From UBA2108 sp963925495 (lineage in GTDB: Bacteria; Bacteroidota; Bacteroidia; Flavobacteriales_G; Salibacteraceae): 45,354 nt of DNA. The notes under the pieces were generated by a model. That model worked only from the letters and a program-made list of their open reading frames with translations, was not told the DNA's origin and did not search any database. Location of the stretch: NCBI GenBank assembly GCA_963925495.1, contig CAWUST010000017.1, positions 1 through 45,354 of the forward strand, read 5' to 3'. The first letter of the stretch is position 1, and every line of letters begins with the position of its first letter. Positions 8,647-17,314 of this stretch are shown here, piece after piece. Both the position numbers and the translations under genes were made by a program.

Positions 8647-9621
8647 ATGAAATCAATTCACGTTGTATTGTTTTTTTTATTTTGTTCTATTTATGGCCAA
8701 GCCCAAGTAGGCATTAATACGACTTCTCCAGACGCCAATTCTATATTGCATCTGAAATCTACTAACAAGGGGTTGCTTATTCCTCGGATGACCACTGTGC
8801 AACGTGAAGGTATGAGTGATGTGAAGTTTTCACAAGGGATGATGGTTTATGATATTACCTTGGACATCTTGTTCGTGGGATATGGAAATGGAGATTTGAG
8901 TACAAAATGGTATGCAATGAACCCTTGGAAAACTGAATACAGGAAAGGTAATAATGCATCTAAAGCAAATATGACAACTATGACAGTAAATCCAAGTTCA
9001 TTGGTTGGAGATTCTGGGGTTCACTACGGTAACGTAGGTATTGGAGTACCAAACCCTACGAAAAAGTTAGAGGTAAAAGATGCAATTAAGACAGATACTA
9101 TTATTTCTGTAGTTGTTAATGCCGTTTCTGGAAATGGTATTACACCTTTGGGTGGGATTATTATGTGGAGTGGTACAAAGGCTCCCTCAGGGTGGGCTTT
9201 ATGCAATGGACTAACTGTAAATGGATATAAAACCCCAGATTTGAGGGGAAGATTTATTGTCGGATATGATAACGGTGTTGCAGACTATAATAATCCTGGA
9301 GACCTTAGCACCAAAGGAACCACTGGTTCTGTTGATGTTGGGGGAAAAAAAGAAGTAGTGCTTACTGAAGCCCAAATGCCTCGTCACAATCATACAATGC
9401 AAGATGCGGGTATTCACACACACGGCTACTATGATCGTTACAACAATCGTCGCAGATGTGATCAAGATAACGAAAGAAACTGCAATGACTTGACAGATTC
9501 ATATAGAACGACTCAACCTGCAGGATTGCATAAACATACCATCAATTACAACGGGAGTAGTCAGGCCCATGAAAATCGGCCGCCATATTATACCCTTGCT
9601 TATATAATGCGTGTGGAGTAG
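8647..9621 (+). CDS. Secreted protein with phage tail-collar domain
   Basis: 324 residues. The N-terminus (MKSIHVVLFFLFCSIYGQAQ) is a signal peptide. The mature start QVGINTTSPDANSILHLKST and NKGLLIPRMTTVQRE is a common Bacteroidetes surface-protein module. The C-terminal half has GGIIMWSGTKAPSGWALCNG and TPDLRGRFIVGYDNG, the tail-collar domain known from phage tail fibres and microcystin-dependent proteins. It ends in a His-rich stretch (HNHTMQDAGIHTHG, HKHTINYNG) and PPYYTLAYIMRVE, the usual family end. No phage genes are near, so this is a cellular surface protein rather than prophage. An in-frame TTG at 8626 is rejected as start because it lies in a CACCTTTG box (8621-8628) resembling a -7 promoter element; ATG 8641 is an alternative. 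Confidence 0.88.
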   Translation: MKSIHVVLFFLFCSIYGQAQVGINTTSPDANSILHLKSTNKGLLIPRMTTVQREGMSDVKFSQGMMVYDITLDILFVGYGNGDLSTKWYAMNPWKTEYRKGNNASKANMTTMTVNPSSLVGDSGVHYGNVGIGVPNPTKKLEVKDAIKTDTIISVVVNAVSGNGITPLGGIIMWSGTKAPSGWALCNGLTVNGYKTPDLRGRFIVGYDNGVADYNNPGDLSTKGTTGSVDVGGKKEVVLTEAQMPRHNHTMQDAGIHTHGYYDRYNNRRRCDQDNERNCNDLTDSYRTTQPAGLHKHTINYNGSSQAHENRPPYYTLAYIMRVE

Positions 9622-10044
9622 TATATAATTACTGCACCTCAAAGTGGTCCTTTAGGTTGGCCAAACCCTTAAAGGGGTTTACAAAAGCCCAAGTAAATTA
9701 GCGAATAGAGGGGAGATAAAAATCGCAATAAACAGGAAGCAAAAAGTAGTGGCATACCTAACCGTAGTTTGGTCCGATCATAATTTTATGTGGGCTTTAG
9801 CTGCAGTTGATTGCGTAACAAACACGATTTTGGTGGTTTATAAATTCCAAAACCACAAACCCAGTTTTACTAAAAAAGGATATGATTCCGAAACTGAGTT
9901 TCTCTCTATTTATAGGAGCAAATCAAAAGTTATCTTGTCCGAGGTTAAATGTTTGGGCAAGGCAGTAACTAAGGCGACAAGGCCTAGGTGAGTATTTTAA
10001 AGAGAGCGGAATATCTTTAGCACCAACCCCTTTTTAATATACCC
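9622..10044. other. Gap between tail-collar gene and DUF4375 gene
   Basis: A hairpin AAACCC/GGGTTT (9663-9668 with 9675-9680) follows the collar gene. A GTG-started 80-codon frame at 9749-9991 has no recognisable features and I do not call it. No tRNA or other RNA was recognised. Confidence 0.4.
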
Positions 10045-10065
10045 CTACTGAATTAAGTAGTTTTT
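10045..10065 (+). terminator. Rho-independent-like terminator
   Basis: CTACT (10045-10049), loop GAATTA, AGTAG (10056-10060), then five T. It would end plus-strand transcripts from the tail-collar region, just before the convergent DUF4375 gene. The stem is short and A/T-rich, so strength is uncertain. Confidence 0.45.
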
Positions 10066-10088
10066 ATTCTCAACTAAGCAACATCGCC

Positions 10089-10562
10089 TCACTTTACAAA
10101 TTCTTGTAAATACCCACCTAACAGATCTTCTAAATTCTCCAGTTCGTGTAGTTGGTCGTAGCGAATATCCTGAGTATAAAGTTGAGCTCGTTGTTGTTCT
10201 GAAAGCTTGAGTTTGAAAACAAGCTCTTTGTAAGCGTCATCCAAAAGTCCTTTGGGGTTTACAACAGGCAAAGAGTTAGCAACAATTTCCGCAGTTGCCA
10301 CGGCATTAATTTCGTTGAGTGCATGAATAATTTCGGGAGCAAATATCCCATAAGAGGTTTCGTAAAATTCCGAAAAACCTCCATTGGTGACGGCTTGATT
10401 TAGTTTTACAATCACATAAACCATTTTTTCAGGACCAGTTAATCCTGAAATAACTTGGTACCATTGCGACCAATTTTCAACATCAAAGTTAGCGGCCTCG
10501 AGTTGCTGATTGGCTGAGCTAAATAATCGACTAATTAAAGCTCTATTTGAAATATTTTCCAT
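10089..10562 (-). CDS. DUF4375 (DMP19-like) domain protein
   Basis: 157 residues, soluble. The conserved core EKMVYVIVKLNQAVTNGGFS followed by EFYETSYG fits the DUF4375 family (NGGFxxFxxN-like signature), followed by helices ending in LGGYLQEFVK. Molecular function of the family is unknown; members occur singly and in paralogous clusters. The gene is divergent from lysS with 158 bases between the starts, a region that holds the lysS promoter. Confidence 0.75.
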   Translation of the reverse strand: MENISNRALISRLFSSANQQLEAANFDVENWSQWYQVISGLTGPEKMVYVIVKLNQAVTNGGFSEFYETSYGIFAPEIIHALNEINAVATAEIVANSLPVVNPKGLLDDAYKELVFKLKLSEQQRAQLYTQDIRYDQLHELENLEDLLGGYLQEFVK

Positions 10563-10664
10563 GAACGGGCATTTGATTGCTTTACCACAACAGGATAAGT
10601 GAATTGTTCTCTATACCCGGCTTAAAGCAAAAGCAAATATATTCAATCCAAAGTCCTTTTTATA

Positions 10665-10697
10665 TTGATTTAAAACCACTGGAAAACGCTACTTTTG
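10665..10697 (+). promoter_or_regulatory. lysS promoter (TTG-N22-TAnnTTTG)
   Basis: TTG at 10665-10667 and a perfect TACTTTTG at 10690-10697 are separated by 22 bases, close to the known Bacteroidetes sigma-A layout. Transcription should start near 10702, giving a leader of about 19 bases before the lysS ATG. Confidence 0.65.
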
Positions 10698-10720
10698 CGT
10701 GCTTAAAATTTTAGCACAAC

Positions 10721-12445
10721 ATGAGTTTGCAATTATCTGAACAGGAATTAGTTAGAAGGGAAGCGTTAGACAAAATGAGAGCATTGGGAATTAACCCATT
10801 TCCTCCAGAAAAGTTTGATGTAAATGTTACAAGTAGTGAGATTCTAAAGAACTTTAAAAATCCAGAAACGGATTTTCAAGAGATCTCAATTGCTGGACGT
10901 ATTATGTCTAAAAGACTGATGGGTAAAGCCGCATTTGCAGAGTTGCAGGACTCAGAAGGTAAAATTCAGATTTATGTAAACCGAGATGAGATTTGTCCGG
11001 ATGAAGATAAAACGATGTACAATGAAGTCTTTAAAAAACTCATTGACATCGGGGATTTTGTTGGATTAAAAGGACGAGTTTTTACTACTAAAGTTGGTGA
11101 AATATCCATTCATGTAAGCGAACTTAAAGTACTTTGTAAATCACTAAAACCATTGCCAGTTGTGAAAACGGATGCCGATGGAAATATTCATGATGCATTT
11201 ACTGACCCTGAGTTGAGGTACCGTCAACGATATGTTGATTTGGTGGTAAACAGCGAAGTGAAAGACACGTTTATAAAGAGAACAAAAATCATTAATACCA
11301 TGCGTAACTTTTTTAACGAAAAAGGTTACCTAGAAGTGGAAACACCGATTTTACAGCCAATTCCTGGTGGAGCAGCAGCTCGGCCATTTATATCGCACCA
11401 CAACGCGCTAGATATTCCATTGTATTTGCGTGTTGCCAATGAGCTTTATTTAAAAAGACTAATTGTTGGTGGATTTGATGGTGTTTATGAGTTTGCCAAA
11501 GATTTTAGAAATGAAGGAATGGACAGAACCCATAACCCTGAATTTACGGTTATGGAAATCTATGTTTCTTACAAAGATTACCATTGGATGATGGAGTTTA
11601 CAGAAGAAATGCTTGAAAAAGTAAGTCTTGCTGTAAACGGAAAAACCACCGCAACAATAGGTAAAAACGAAGTTGAGTTTAAAGCCCCTTATGCTAGGGT
11701 ACCTATGCTTACGGCAATCAAAGATCATACAGGATATGATTTGAATGGAAAGTCGGAAGATGAAGTTCGTGATGTTGCTTTGGCAATTGGTTTAGAAGTG
11801 GAAGAATCTATGGGTAAAGGAAAGTTGATCGATGAAATATTCGGTGAAAAATGCGAGCACAATTACATCCAACCTACTTTTATAACAGACTACCCAGTTG
11901 AAATGTCGCCACTTTGTAAAAAACACCGTGATGATGATTCTCTTACCGAGCGTTTTGAGCTTTTTGTAAACGGAAAAGAGCTTGCAAATGCTTATACCGA
12001 GTTGAATGACCCTATTGATCAGAGAGAACGTTTTGAAGATCAAATGAAGCTTTCTGCAAAAGGGGACGATGAAGCTATGTTTATCGATCAAGATTTTCTA
12101 CGTGCTTTAGAGTACGGAATGCCACCTACATCAGGAATGGGAATTGGAATTGACCGTTTGACTATGTTTATGACCAATAATGCAAGCATTCAAGATGTGT
12201 TGTTTTTCCCTCAAATGAGACCTGAGAAGTTTAGCGCACCTAAGAAAACGCTGGAGCTAAACGACAATGAAAAAACGATTTACGATATTTTAAAAGACCG
12301 CGAACGTATGGAAATTGGCGAATTGAAGGACTTAGCTGACCTAAGCAACAAAGGCTGGGACAAAGGCATGAAGGGGCTTGGAAAACACGGCATTTCTAAA
12401 GTTGAAAAAACGGAAGAAGGTGTTTTTGTTGAGTTTGTGGGGTAG
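10721..12445 (+). CDS. lysS: Lysine--tRNA ligase (class II)
   Basis: Cytoplasmic enzyme that charges tRNA-Lys. The N-terminal anticodon-binding OB fold is visible (ISIAGRIMSKRLMGKAAFAE, residues about 56-140). Class II motif 2 is FRNEGMDRTHNPEFTVMEIY and motif 3 is GMGIGIDRLTMF. At 574 residues it is about 70 longer than the E. coli enzyme; the extra C-terminal part (from about residue 505, ending KVEKTEEGVFVEFVG) is a common extension in Bacteroidetes LysRS. The insertion of about 40 residues between the motifs (YDLNGKSEDEVRDVALAIGL) is also normal for the family. Monocistronic, with its own promoter. Confidence 0.98.
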   Translation: MSLQLSEQELVRREALDKMRALGINPFPPEKFDVNVTSSEILKNFKNPETDFQEISIAGRIMSKRLMGKAAFAELQDSEGKIQIYVNRDEICPDEDKTMYNEVFKKLIDIGDFVGLKGRVFTTKVGEISIHVSELKVLCKSLKPLPVVKTDADGNIHDAFTDPELRYRQRYVDLVVNSEVKDTFIKRTKIINTMRNFFNEKGYLEVETPILQPIPGGAAARPFISHHNALDIPLYLRVANELYLKRLIVGGFDGVYEFAKDFRNEGMDRTHNPEFTVMEIYVSYKDYHWMMEFTEEMLEKVSLAVNGKTTATIGKNEVEFKAPYARVPMLTAIKDHTGYDLNGKSEDEVRDVALAIGLEVEESMGKGKLIDEIFGEKCEHNYIQPTFITDYPVEMSPLCKKHRDDDSLTERFELFVNGKELANAYTELNDPIDQRERFEDQMKLSAKGDDEAMFIDQDFLRALEYGMPPTSGMGIGIDRLTMFMTNNASIQDVLFFPQMRPEKFSAPKKTLELNDNEKTIYDILKDRERMEIGELKDLADLSNKGWDKGMKGLGKHGISKVEKTEEGVFVEFVG

Positions 12446-12865
12446 TGTTTTAGATACTAGCTTGCATGTGAAATGGATTAAGCCAAGGGACAATATCGCT
12501 GTTGTTTGAACCCAATCGTCGTTCCTGCGCAGGCAAGGATCTCGTTATTAGTTAGTCAGTTCTTCGATAGTAAAAAGATTCCGTACAATTATCTCACATG
12601 TTTCCATACCTCAAACAGTTCGATAGCGTTTACGGGATGACAACAAAAACTTAAAACCCTTTCTAGGGGAAGGGGACCAAGCATGAGCCAGAAATGGTTC
12701 TTTGTGTCGCTAATAAAAAAGTGTTGATCAGAGAATTAATAAATCCCCAGGCTTCGTTTCTCTGTCGCAAAATTTTGAATGTTGTGTTTTAAATGTTGAA
12801 TGCCTCCAATTCAACATTAAGCATTCAAAATATAAAATTCATTTTCTATGCTTGAGAACAATCCC
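12446..12865. other. Gene-free stretch after lysS
   Basis: No convincing coding frame. It contains a perfect palindrome CCTGCGCAGG (12524-12533) inside a sequence like degraded intergenic repeats of this phylum, and a nested inverted repeat at 12772-12831 listed separately. Confidence 0.5.
12772..12831. repeat. Nested inverted repeat
   Basis: Two perfect 10-base inverted pairs, one inside the other: the outer ATTTTGAATG (12772-12781) with CATTCAAAAT (12822-12831), and the inner AATGTTGAAT (12792-12801) with ATTCAACATT (12809-12818), with a 7-base loop. The two motifs are variants of each other (TTGAATG-like units), so the whole may be several copies of one short unit in both orientations. 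In RNA it would fold into a long hairpin. It lies between lysS and the 3' end of the dead response regulator. Confidence 0.7.
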
Positions 12866-13261
12866 CTAGTCCTTCATCTCAAACTTATACCCACTACCAT
12901 GAACATTTACAATATTAATAGTCGCATCTTCTTTGAAATACTTTCACAATTTGGAAATAAAGACAACCAAACTTCTGCCAACAAAGTAGCTGTTGTCGTA
13001 CCAAACCGATTTCAATATAAACTCTCGTTTTAGAAGAGCATTCCGGTTGTTAGCCAACAATTCTAAAATGTTCATTTCCTTAAGTGTAAGCTGTAATTTT
13101 TGTTTGCCAGTATCTAAAAGTAAATTAGGCAGATCTAGCTCATAATTAGAAAACGGGATTTTTTTATCATTCGAGGCAAGCGTTTTGCCCCGGTTTAAAA
13201 CGGCATTAATTCGCAGTGAAAGTTCTTCTACACGAAATGGCTTGGTTACATAATCGTTGGC
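12866..13261 (-). pseudogene. OmpR-type response regulator remnant
   Basis: On the minus strand one frame reads ANDYVTKPFRVEELSLRINA (the end of a receiver domain, with the conserved Lys-Pro of the KPF motif), then QKLQLTLKEMNILELLANN, KREFILKSVW, YFVGRSLVVFISKL, a stop codon, KYFKED, and INIVNVHGSGYKF: a complete winged-helix DNA-binding domain. The stop replaces the residue expected to be Arg in the RLRKYFKED pattern (CGA to TGA is enough). Upstream of 13261 the similarity ends abruptly, so the phospho-acceptor part of the receiver has been lost. No kinase gene is adjacent. Confidence 0.85.
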
Positions 13262-13394
13262 GTTTCCTTAAAGCAACTAAAAGAATGCAACAAAGTGACT
13301 AGGATGTCCCAGAGTTTCAATTTTCAACTAAACGATTGTGATATCTTCTAATATTTCCCCCAATAATTCTTCAACAGTTATTGATTGTAAAATG

Positions 13395-13402
13395 TACCTT
13401 TG
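13395..13402 (+). promoter_or_regulatory. -7 promoter box of purF
   Basis: TACCTTTG matches TAnnTTTG exactly and lies 28 bases before the purF ATG. No well-spaced -33 TTTG is seen; a TTG at 13381-13383 is too close. Confidence 0.5.
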
Positions 13403-13430
13403 ACGTCTAATCGTTATTACGTATTTTTCT

Positions 13431-15332
13431 ATGAGTGATTTCATTAAACACGAGTGCGGAGTTGCCCTCGTTCGACTTCTAAAACCACTAGATTTTTACG
13501 TAAAAAAATACGGAACAGCTTACTACGGACTCAATAAAATGTATCTCCTTATGGAGAAACAACACAACCGAGGTCAAGATGGCGCTGGATTGGCAAATAT
13601 TAAACTAAACGTTGAGCCCGGTAAACGATATATTTCGAGATATAGATCGATAAGCAAACAACCTATTCAAGATATTTTTCAGCATGTTCATTCTCGTTTT
13701 GAAGAACGAATAGGAACCAATTACGAAAAAGCTAGAGATCCAAATTGGTTAAAAGAAAACGCTCCTTTTAGCGGAGAATTATTTTTGGGCCATTTGCGAT
13801 ATGGTACTTATGGAAAAAATAGCATTGAAGCTTGCCATCCATTTTTACGACAAAACAACTGGAAAACTAGAAACCTAGTTATTGCAGGAAACTTTAACAT
13901 GACCAATGTAGATGAACAATTTGATCTGTTAATAAACCTTGGGCAACATCCTAAACAAAAAGCAGATACGGTAACGGTTTTAGAGAAGATTGGGCATTTT
14001 TTAGATGTGGAAAACGAAGAAATTTTCCAAAAAAATAAAATGTTGGGCTACTCTAATCGAGAAATTACAGACAAAATAGTTGACAGTTTAGACCTTGGAA
14101 AAGTATTGCGAAACTCTGCCGAAGATTTTGATGGTGGTTACGTAATGTGTGGTCTTGTTGGACATGGCGATGCTTTTGTTTTGAGAGATCCAAACGGAAT
14201 TCGTCCAGTTTTTCATTACCAAGATGATGAGGTTATGGTTGTCGCCTCTGAGCGCCCAGCTATTCAAACTGCCTTTAATCTTCAAAAAGAGGATATTAAA
14301 GAATTAGACCCCGGCCACGCACTTTTAATTCGGGCGAACGGGAAGGTAAACATAGAAGAAATAAGAAAAAGCACAAGTAAAACATCATGTTCTTTTGAGA
14401 GAATTTACTTTTCACGAGGAAGTGATACCGACATTTATCAAGAGCGAAAAGAATTGGGAAGATCTTTGACACCTCAAATATTAAAGGCGGTTAATCACGA
14501 CATTAAAAACACGGTTTTTTCATTTATTCCAAACACTGCCGAAACATCCTTCTATGGTATGTTAAATGGAGTAGAAGCGGAACTTAATCAATGGAAAAAG
14601 CAGGAAATAGTAAAATTAGGAGATAAGCCGAGTAGTGATAAAATTGGGGAAATACTTTCCACAACGATGCGGGTTGAAAAACTGGCCATAAAGGATGTGA
14701 AACTCAGAACTTTTATTACACAGGATGCGGATCGAGATGACCTGGTGGAGCATGTTTATGACGTTACTTATGGAGTGGTTAAACCAAATAAAGACAGCAT
14801 TGTAATCATTGACGATTCTATTGTTCGAGGCACCACTTTAAAGAAAAGTATCATCAGAATGTTGGACAGGTTAAAACCTAAAAAGATAGTTATTGTTTCT
14901 TCTGCACCTCAAATCCGTTTTCCAGATTGTTATGGAATTGACATGGCGCGAATGGGTGATTTTATTGCTTTTAGAGCAGCTATTGCGTTATTGGTTGAAA
15001 ACGGAAAAGAAGGCGTAATAAAACAGGTTTATAAAAAGGCTAAAGCTCAATTAGAATTACCAATGACTGAGCAAGTAAATGTGGTGAAAGAAATTTACGA
15101 ACTTTATACTGCGGAAGAAATTTCGGCTAAAATTGCTGAGCTAGTTACGCCGGAAGATTGCAATGCGAAAATTGAAATTATTTTCCAAACCATTGAAGGT
15201 CTTCATAAAGCTTGCCCAGATCACACGGGAGATTGGTATTTTACAGGCAATTTCCCAACTCCGGGTGGAGTTCGAGTAGTAAATAAGGCTTTTGTATTGT
15301 ACTACGAAGGAAGTACAGAAAGGGCTTATTAG
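13431..15332 (+). CDS. purF: Amidophosphoribosyltransferase, long Bacteroidetes type
   Basis: Commits PRPP to purine synthesis: glutamine amide nitrogen is transferred to PRPP, giving 5-phosphoribosylamine. The N-terminal class II glutaminase has the catalytic Cys at position 9 (MSDFIKHECGVALVRL), implying removal of an eight-residue propeptide. KQHNRGQDGAGLA and HLRYGTYG are glutaminase landmarks. The phosphoribosyltransferase PRPP loop is VIIDDSIVRGTTLKKS. At 633 residues it is about 130 longer than the common enzyme; this long form is usual in Bacteroidetes. It is separated from purH by about 420 bases with REP-like hairpins, so it is probably its own transcription unit. A less specific alternative is a PurF paralogue. 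Confidence 0.92.
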   Translation: MSDFIKHECGVALVRLLKPLDFYVKKYGTAYYGLNKMYLLMEKQHNRGQDGAGLANIKLNVEPGKRYISRYRSISKQPIQDIFQHVHSRFEERIGTNYEKARDPNWLKENAPFSGELFLGHLRYGTYGKNSIEACHPFLRQNNWKTRNLVIAGNFNMTNVDEQFDLLINLGQHPKQKADTVTVLEKIGHFLDVENEEIFQKNKMLGYSNREITDKIVDSLDLGKVLRNSAEDFDGGYVMCGLVGHGDAFVLRDPNGIRPVFHYQDDEVMVVASERPAIQTAFNLQKEDIKELDPGHALLIRANGKVNIEEIRKSTSKTSCSFERIYFSRGSDTDIYQERKELGRSLTPQILKAVNHDIKNTVFSFIPNTAETSFYGMLNGVEAELNQWKKQEIVKLGDKPSSDKIGEILSTTMRVEKLAIKDVKLRTFITQDADRDDLVEHVYDVTYGVVKPNKDSIVIIDDSIVRGTTLKKSIIRMLDRLKPKKIVIVSSAPQIRFPDCYGIDMARMGDFIAFRAAIALLVENGKEGVIKQVYKKAKAQLELPMTEQVNVVKEIYELYTAEEISAKIAELVTPEDCNAKIEIIFQTIEGLHKACPDHTGDWYFTGNFPTPGGVRVVNKAFVLYYEGSTERAY

Positions 15333-15751
15333 TCTGAGGTTAGGATTACAAATCCGATCCAATAAGAAGCTCGTTCAGATTTAGTAATCTGATCTACCGT
15401 TTTCTAATTCTATCAAACAAAAATAAGAGCTAGTTCAGTTTTGATAGCTATTGAAACGCAACCCGATTCAAGGGAGGAATTTGGCAGAATCGTAGTCTCT
15501 TTTTTCTTGAAATTAGAACGTTTAACTTCCATTTCCTTACAACGCGTTTTAAACAATTTACATCTTTTATTAACATTGTTGATTTTCTGTATTTTACCTG
15601 CTCCATTAGACGTATATTATAGTTAAAATTGCATAGAAGGTAAATAACCGTTTATTGTTGAGCTTTTAATGATTAATTGCCTAGTAGATAGTTGGTTGTA
15701 GGTTTTTAAAAAAAACCATAAAAACCCGAAGTAGAAGAGAAGTTGAAATAA
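15333..15751. other. Gap between purF and purH
   Basis: It holds the paired hairpins at 15343-15392 and otherwise A/T-rich sequence. An open frame of 61 codons at 15441-15626 has no sensible features. No exact TAnnTTTG box was found before purH. Confidence 0.4.
15343..15392. repeat. Paired REP-like hairpins
   Basis: GGATT-ACA-AATCC at 15343-15355 and TCAGATT-TAGT-AATCTGA at 15375-15392 are two short perfect stem-loops with the same GATT/AATC core, 19 bases apart, directly downstream of purF. Tandem extragenic palindromes like these are often mobilised by REP-associated tyrosine transposases, a remnant of which may lie at 33.1 kb. They may also act as a weak transcript end. Confidence 0.5.
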
Positions 15752-17290
15752 ATGTTTATTGTGGAGGAGAAGAAGATAAAAAGTGCATTAATTTCTGTTT
15801 TTAGTAAAGATGGCCTAGGGCCCATTGTACAAAAGCTTAACGAGCAAAATGTTACTATTTATTCAACTGGTGGCACCCAAGATTTTATTGAGGCATTGGG
15901 AATCAGTGTAGTGCCTGTTGAGGACTTAACTTCCTATCCTTCGATATTGGGTGGTAGAGTAAAAACCCTTCACCCAAAAGTATTCGGAGGCATATTAGCC
16001 CGTAGAGAATTGAGCGAAGACATGGAACAACTTAACGAATTTGAAATTCCTGAATTGGACATCGTAATCGTTGATTTGTACCCATTTGAAAAAACAGTTG
16101 CCGCAACAAACGATGAACAGACCATAATCGAAAAAATTGATATTGGCGGTATATCGTTGATCAGAGCCGCAGCCAAAAACTTTAAGGATGTTGTTATTGT
16201 TCCTTCTGTAGATCAATACGGAGTGGTTTTAGAAATTTTGACTGAAGGAAATGGAGTTACAACCATTACCCAAAGAAAAAAGTTGGCCTTAGAAGCTTTC
16301 AAGGTTTCTTCTAATTACGATTCTGCCATTGCTTCTTATTTCAATCGTGAATTTGAACAAGAATTTTTAAAAGTGTCAGAGCATAAATCTCAAGTATTGC
16401 GATATGGCGAAAACCCTCACCAAAAAGGAGTTTTCTTTGGAGATTTAAATTCAGTTTTCGATAAATTACACGGAAAAGAACTTTCTTACAATAACCTTTT
16501 GGATGTTGATGCAGCGGTCGCTTTAATGGCTGATTTTGAGAATAGCAACCCAACATTTGCCATTCTAAAACACAACAATGCCTGCGGTATGGCAAGTAGA
16601 AATACGGTTTTTGAAGCATGGACAGATGCTTTGGCTGGTGATCCTGTTTCGGCTTTTGGTGGAATTTTAATTTCTAACACTGAAGTAGATGCTAAGACGG
16701 CGACTGAAATACAAAACTTGTTTTTTGAAGTAATTATTGCACCCTCATACAGCATCGAAGCTTTGGAGGTTCTAAAGCAGAAAAAAAACAGAATTGTATT
16801 AGTGAAAAAGGCGGCAGATATGCCGCAGACCTTGTACCGAACTGCATTAAATGGTATTTTAGCAGAAGAAAGGGATAATAAAAGCGAAACAAAAGTGGAC
16901 CTAATTTCTGTAACAAACAACAAACCAACAGAAGGTGAAATAGAAGATTTGTTGTTCGCTAATAAATTAGTAAAGCATACAAAATCGAACACAATTGTTT
17001 TAGTAAAAAACGAGCAATTAGTGGCTAGTGGAACTGGTCAAACAAGTAGAGTTGATGCCTTGCAACAGGCCATTATTAAAGCAAAGGCATTTAAATTTGA
17101 TTTGAATGGTGCCGTGATGGCGTCAGACGCATTTTTCCCCTTTCCGGACTGTGTAGAAATAGCTGGAAACGAAGGAATTAAAACGGTTATTCAACCGGGA
17201 GGATCCATTAAGGATCAGTTAAGTATAGATTATTGTAATGCTAATAATATTGCAATGGTTACAACAGGAATAAGACATTTTAAACATTAA
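15752..17290 (+). CDS. purH: Bifunctional AICAR transformylase/IMP cyclohydrolase
   Basis: The last two steps of IMP synthesis. The N-terminal cyclohydrolase (MGS-like) domain has KSALISVFSKDGL, STGGTQDFI and GGRVKTLHPKVFGGILARR. The C-terminal transformylase domain has LRYGENPHQKGVFF, SYNNLLDVDAAVALM and ILKHNNACGMA, ending VTTGIRHFKH. The length, 512, is normal. The ATG at 15752 gives a slightly unusual leader (MFIVEEKK) before the conserved KIKSALIS; no better start is available nearby. mreB follows after 24 bases, so purH heads the purH-mreB-mreC-mreD-mrdA-rodA string. Confidence 0.96.
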   Translation: MFIVEEKKIKSALISVFSKDGLGPIVQKLNEQNVTIYSTGGTQDFIEALGISVVPVEDLTSYPSILGGRVKTLHPKVFGGILARRELSEDMEQLNEFEIPELDIVIVDLYPFEKTVAATNDEQTIIEKIDIGGISLIRAAAKNFKDVVIVPSVDQYGVVLEILTEGNGVTTITQRKKLALEAFKVSSNYDSAIASYFNREFEQEFLKVSEHKSQVLRYGENPHQKGVFFGDLNSVFDKLHGKELSYNNLLDVDAAVALMADFENSNPTFAILKHNNACGMASRNTVFEAWTDALAGDPVSAFGGILISNTEVDAKTATEIQNLFFEVIIAPSYSIEALEVLKQKKNRIVLVKKAADMPQTLYRTALNGILAEERDNKSETKVDLISVTNNKPTEGEIEDLLFANKLVKHTKSNTIVLVKNEQLVASGTGQTSRVDALQQAIIKAKAFKFDLNGAVMASDAFFPFPDCVEIAGNEGIKTVIQPGGSIKDQLSIDYCNANNIAMVTTGIRHFKH

Positions 17291-17299
17291 AATACATAT

Positions 17300-17305
17300 A
17301 AGGAG
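17300..17305 (+). promoter_or_regulatory. Shine-Dalgarno-like site before mreB
   Basis: AAGGAG lies 9 bases before the mreB ATG (17315). Such sites are scarce in this window, as expected for Bacteroidetes, so this may mark efficient re-initiation after purH. Confidence 0.45.
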
Positions 17306-17314
17306 ATCTACCTA

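Noticed and set aside
8641..9621. Prophage, suggested by the tail-collar domain
   Set aside because: The protein has a signal peptide and Bacteroidetes surface-protein N-terminus, and no other phage gene is near.
9749..9991. 80-codon GTG-started frame after the tail-collar gene
   Set aside because: No hydrophobic, domain or composition pattern of a real protein, no promoter and no homologue recognised, although a terminator-like hairpin follows.
12524..12533. CCTGCGCAGG palindrome as a functional operator
   Set aside because: It lies downstream of lysS far from any intact promoter and looks like part of a degraded dispersed repeat; one copy is not enough to claim more.
15441..15626. 61-codon frame between purF and purH
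   Set aside because: Random-looking sequence, lies in A/T-rich spacer, no start context.
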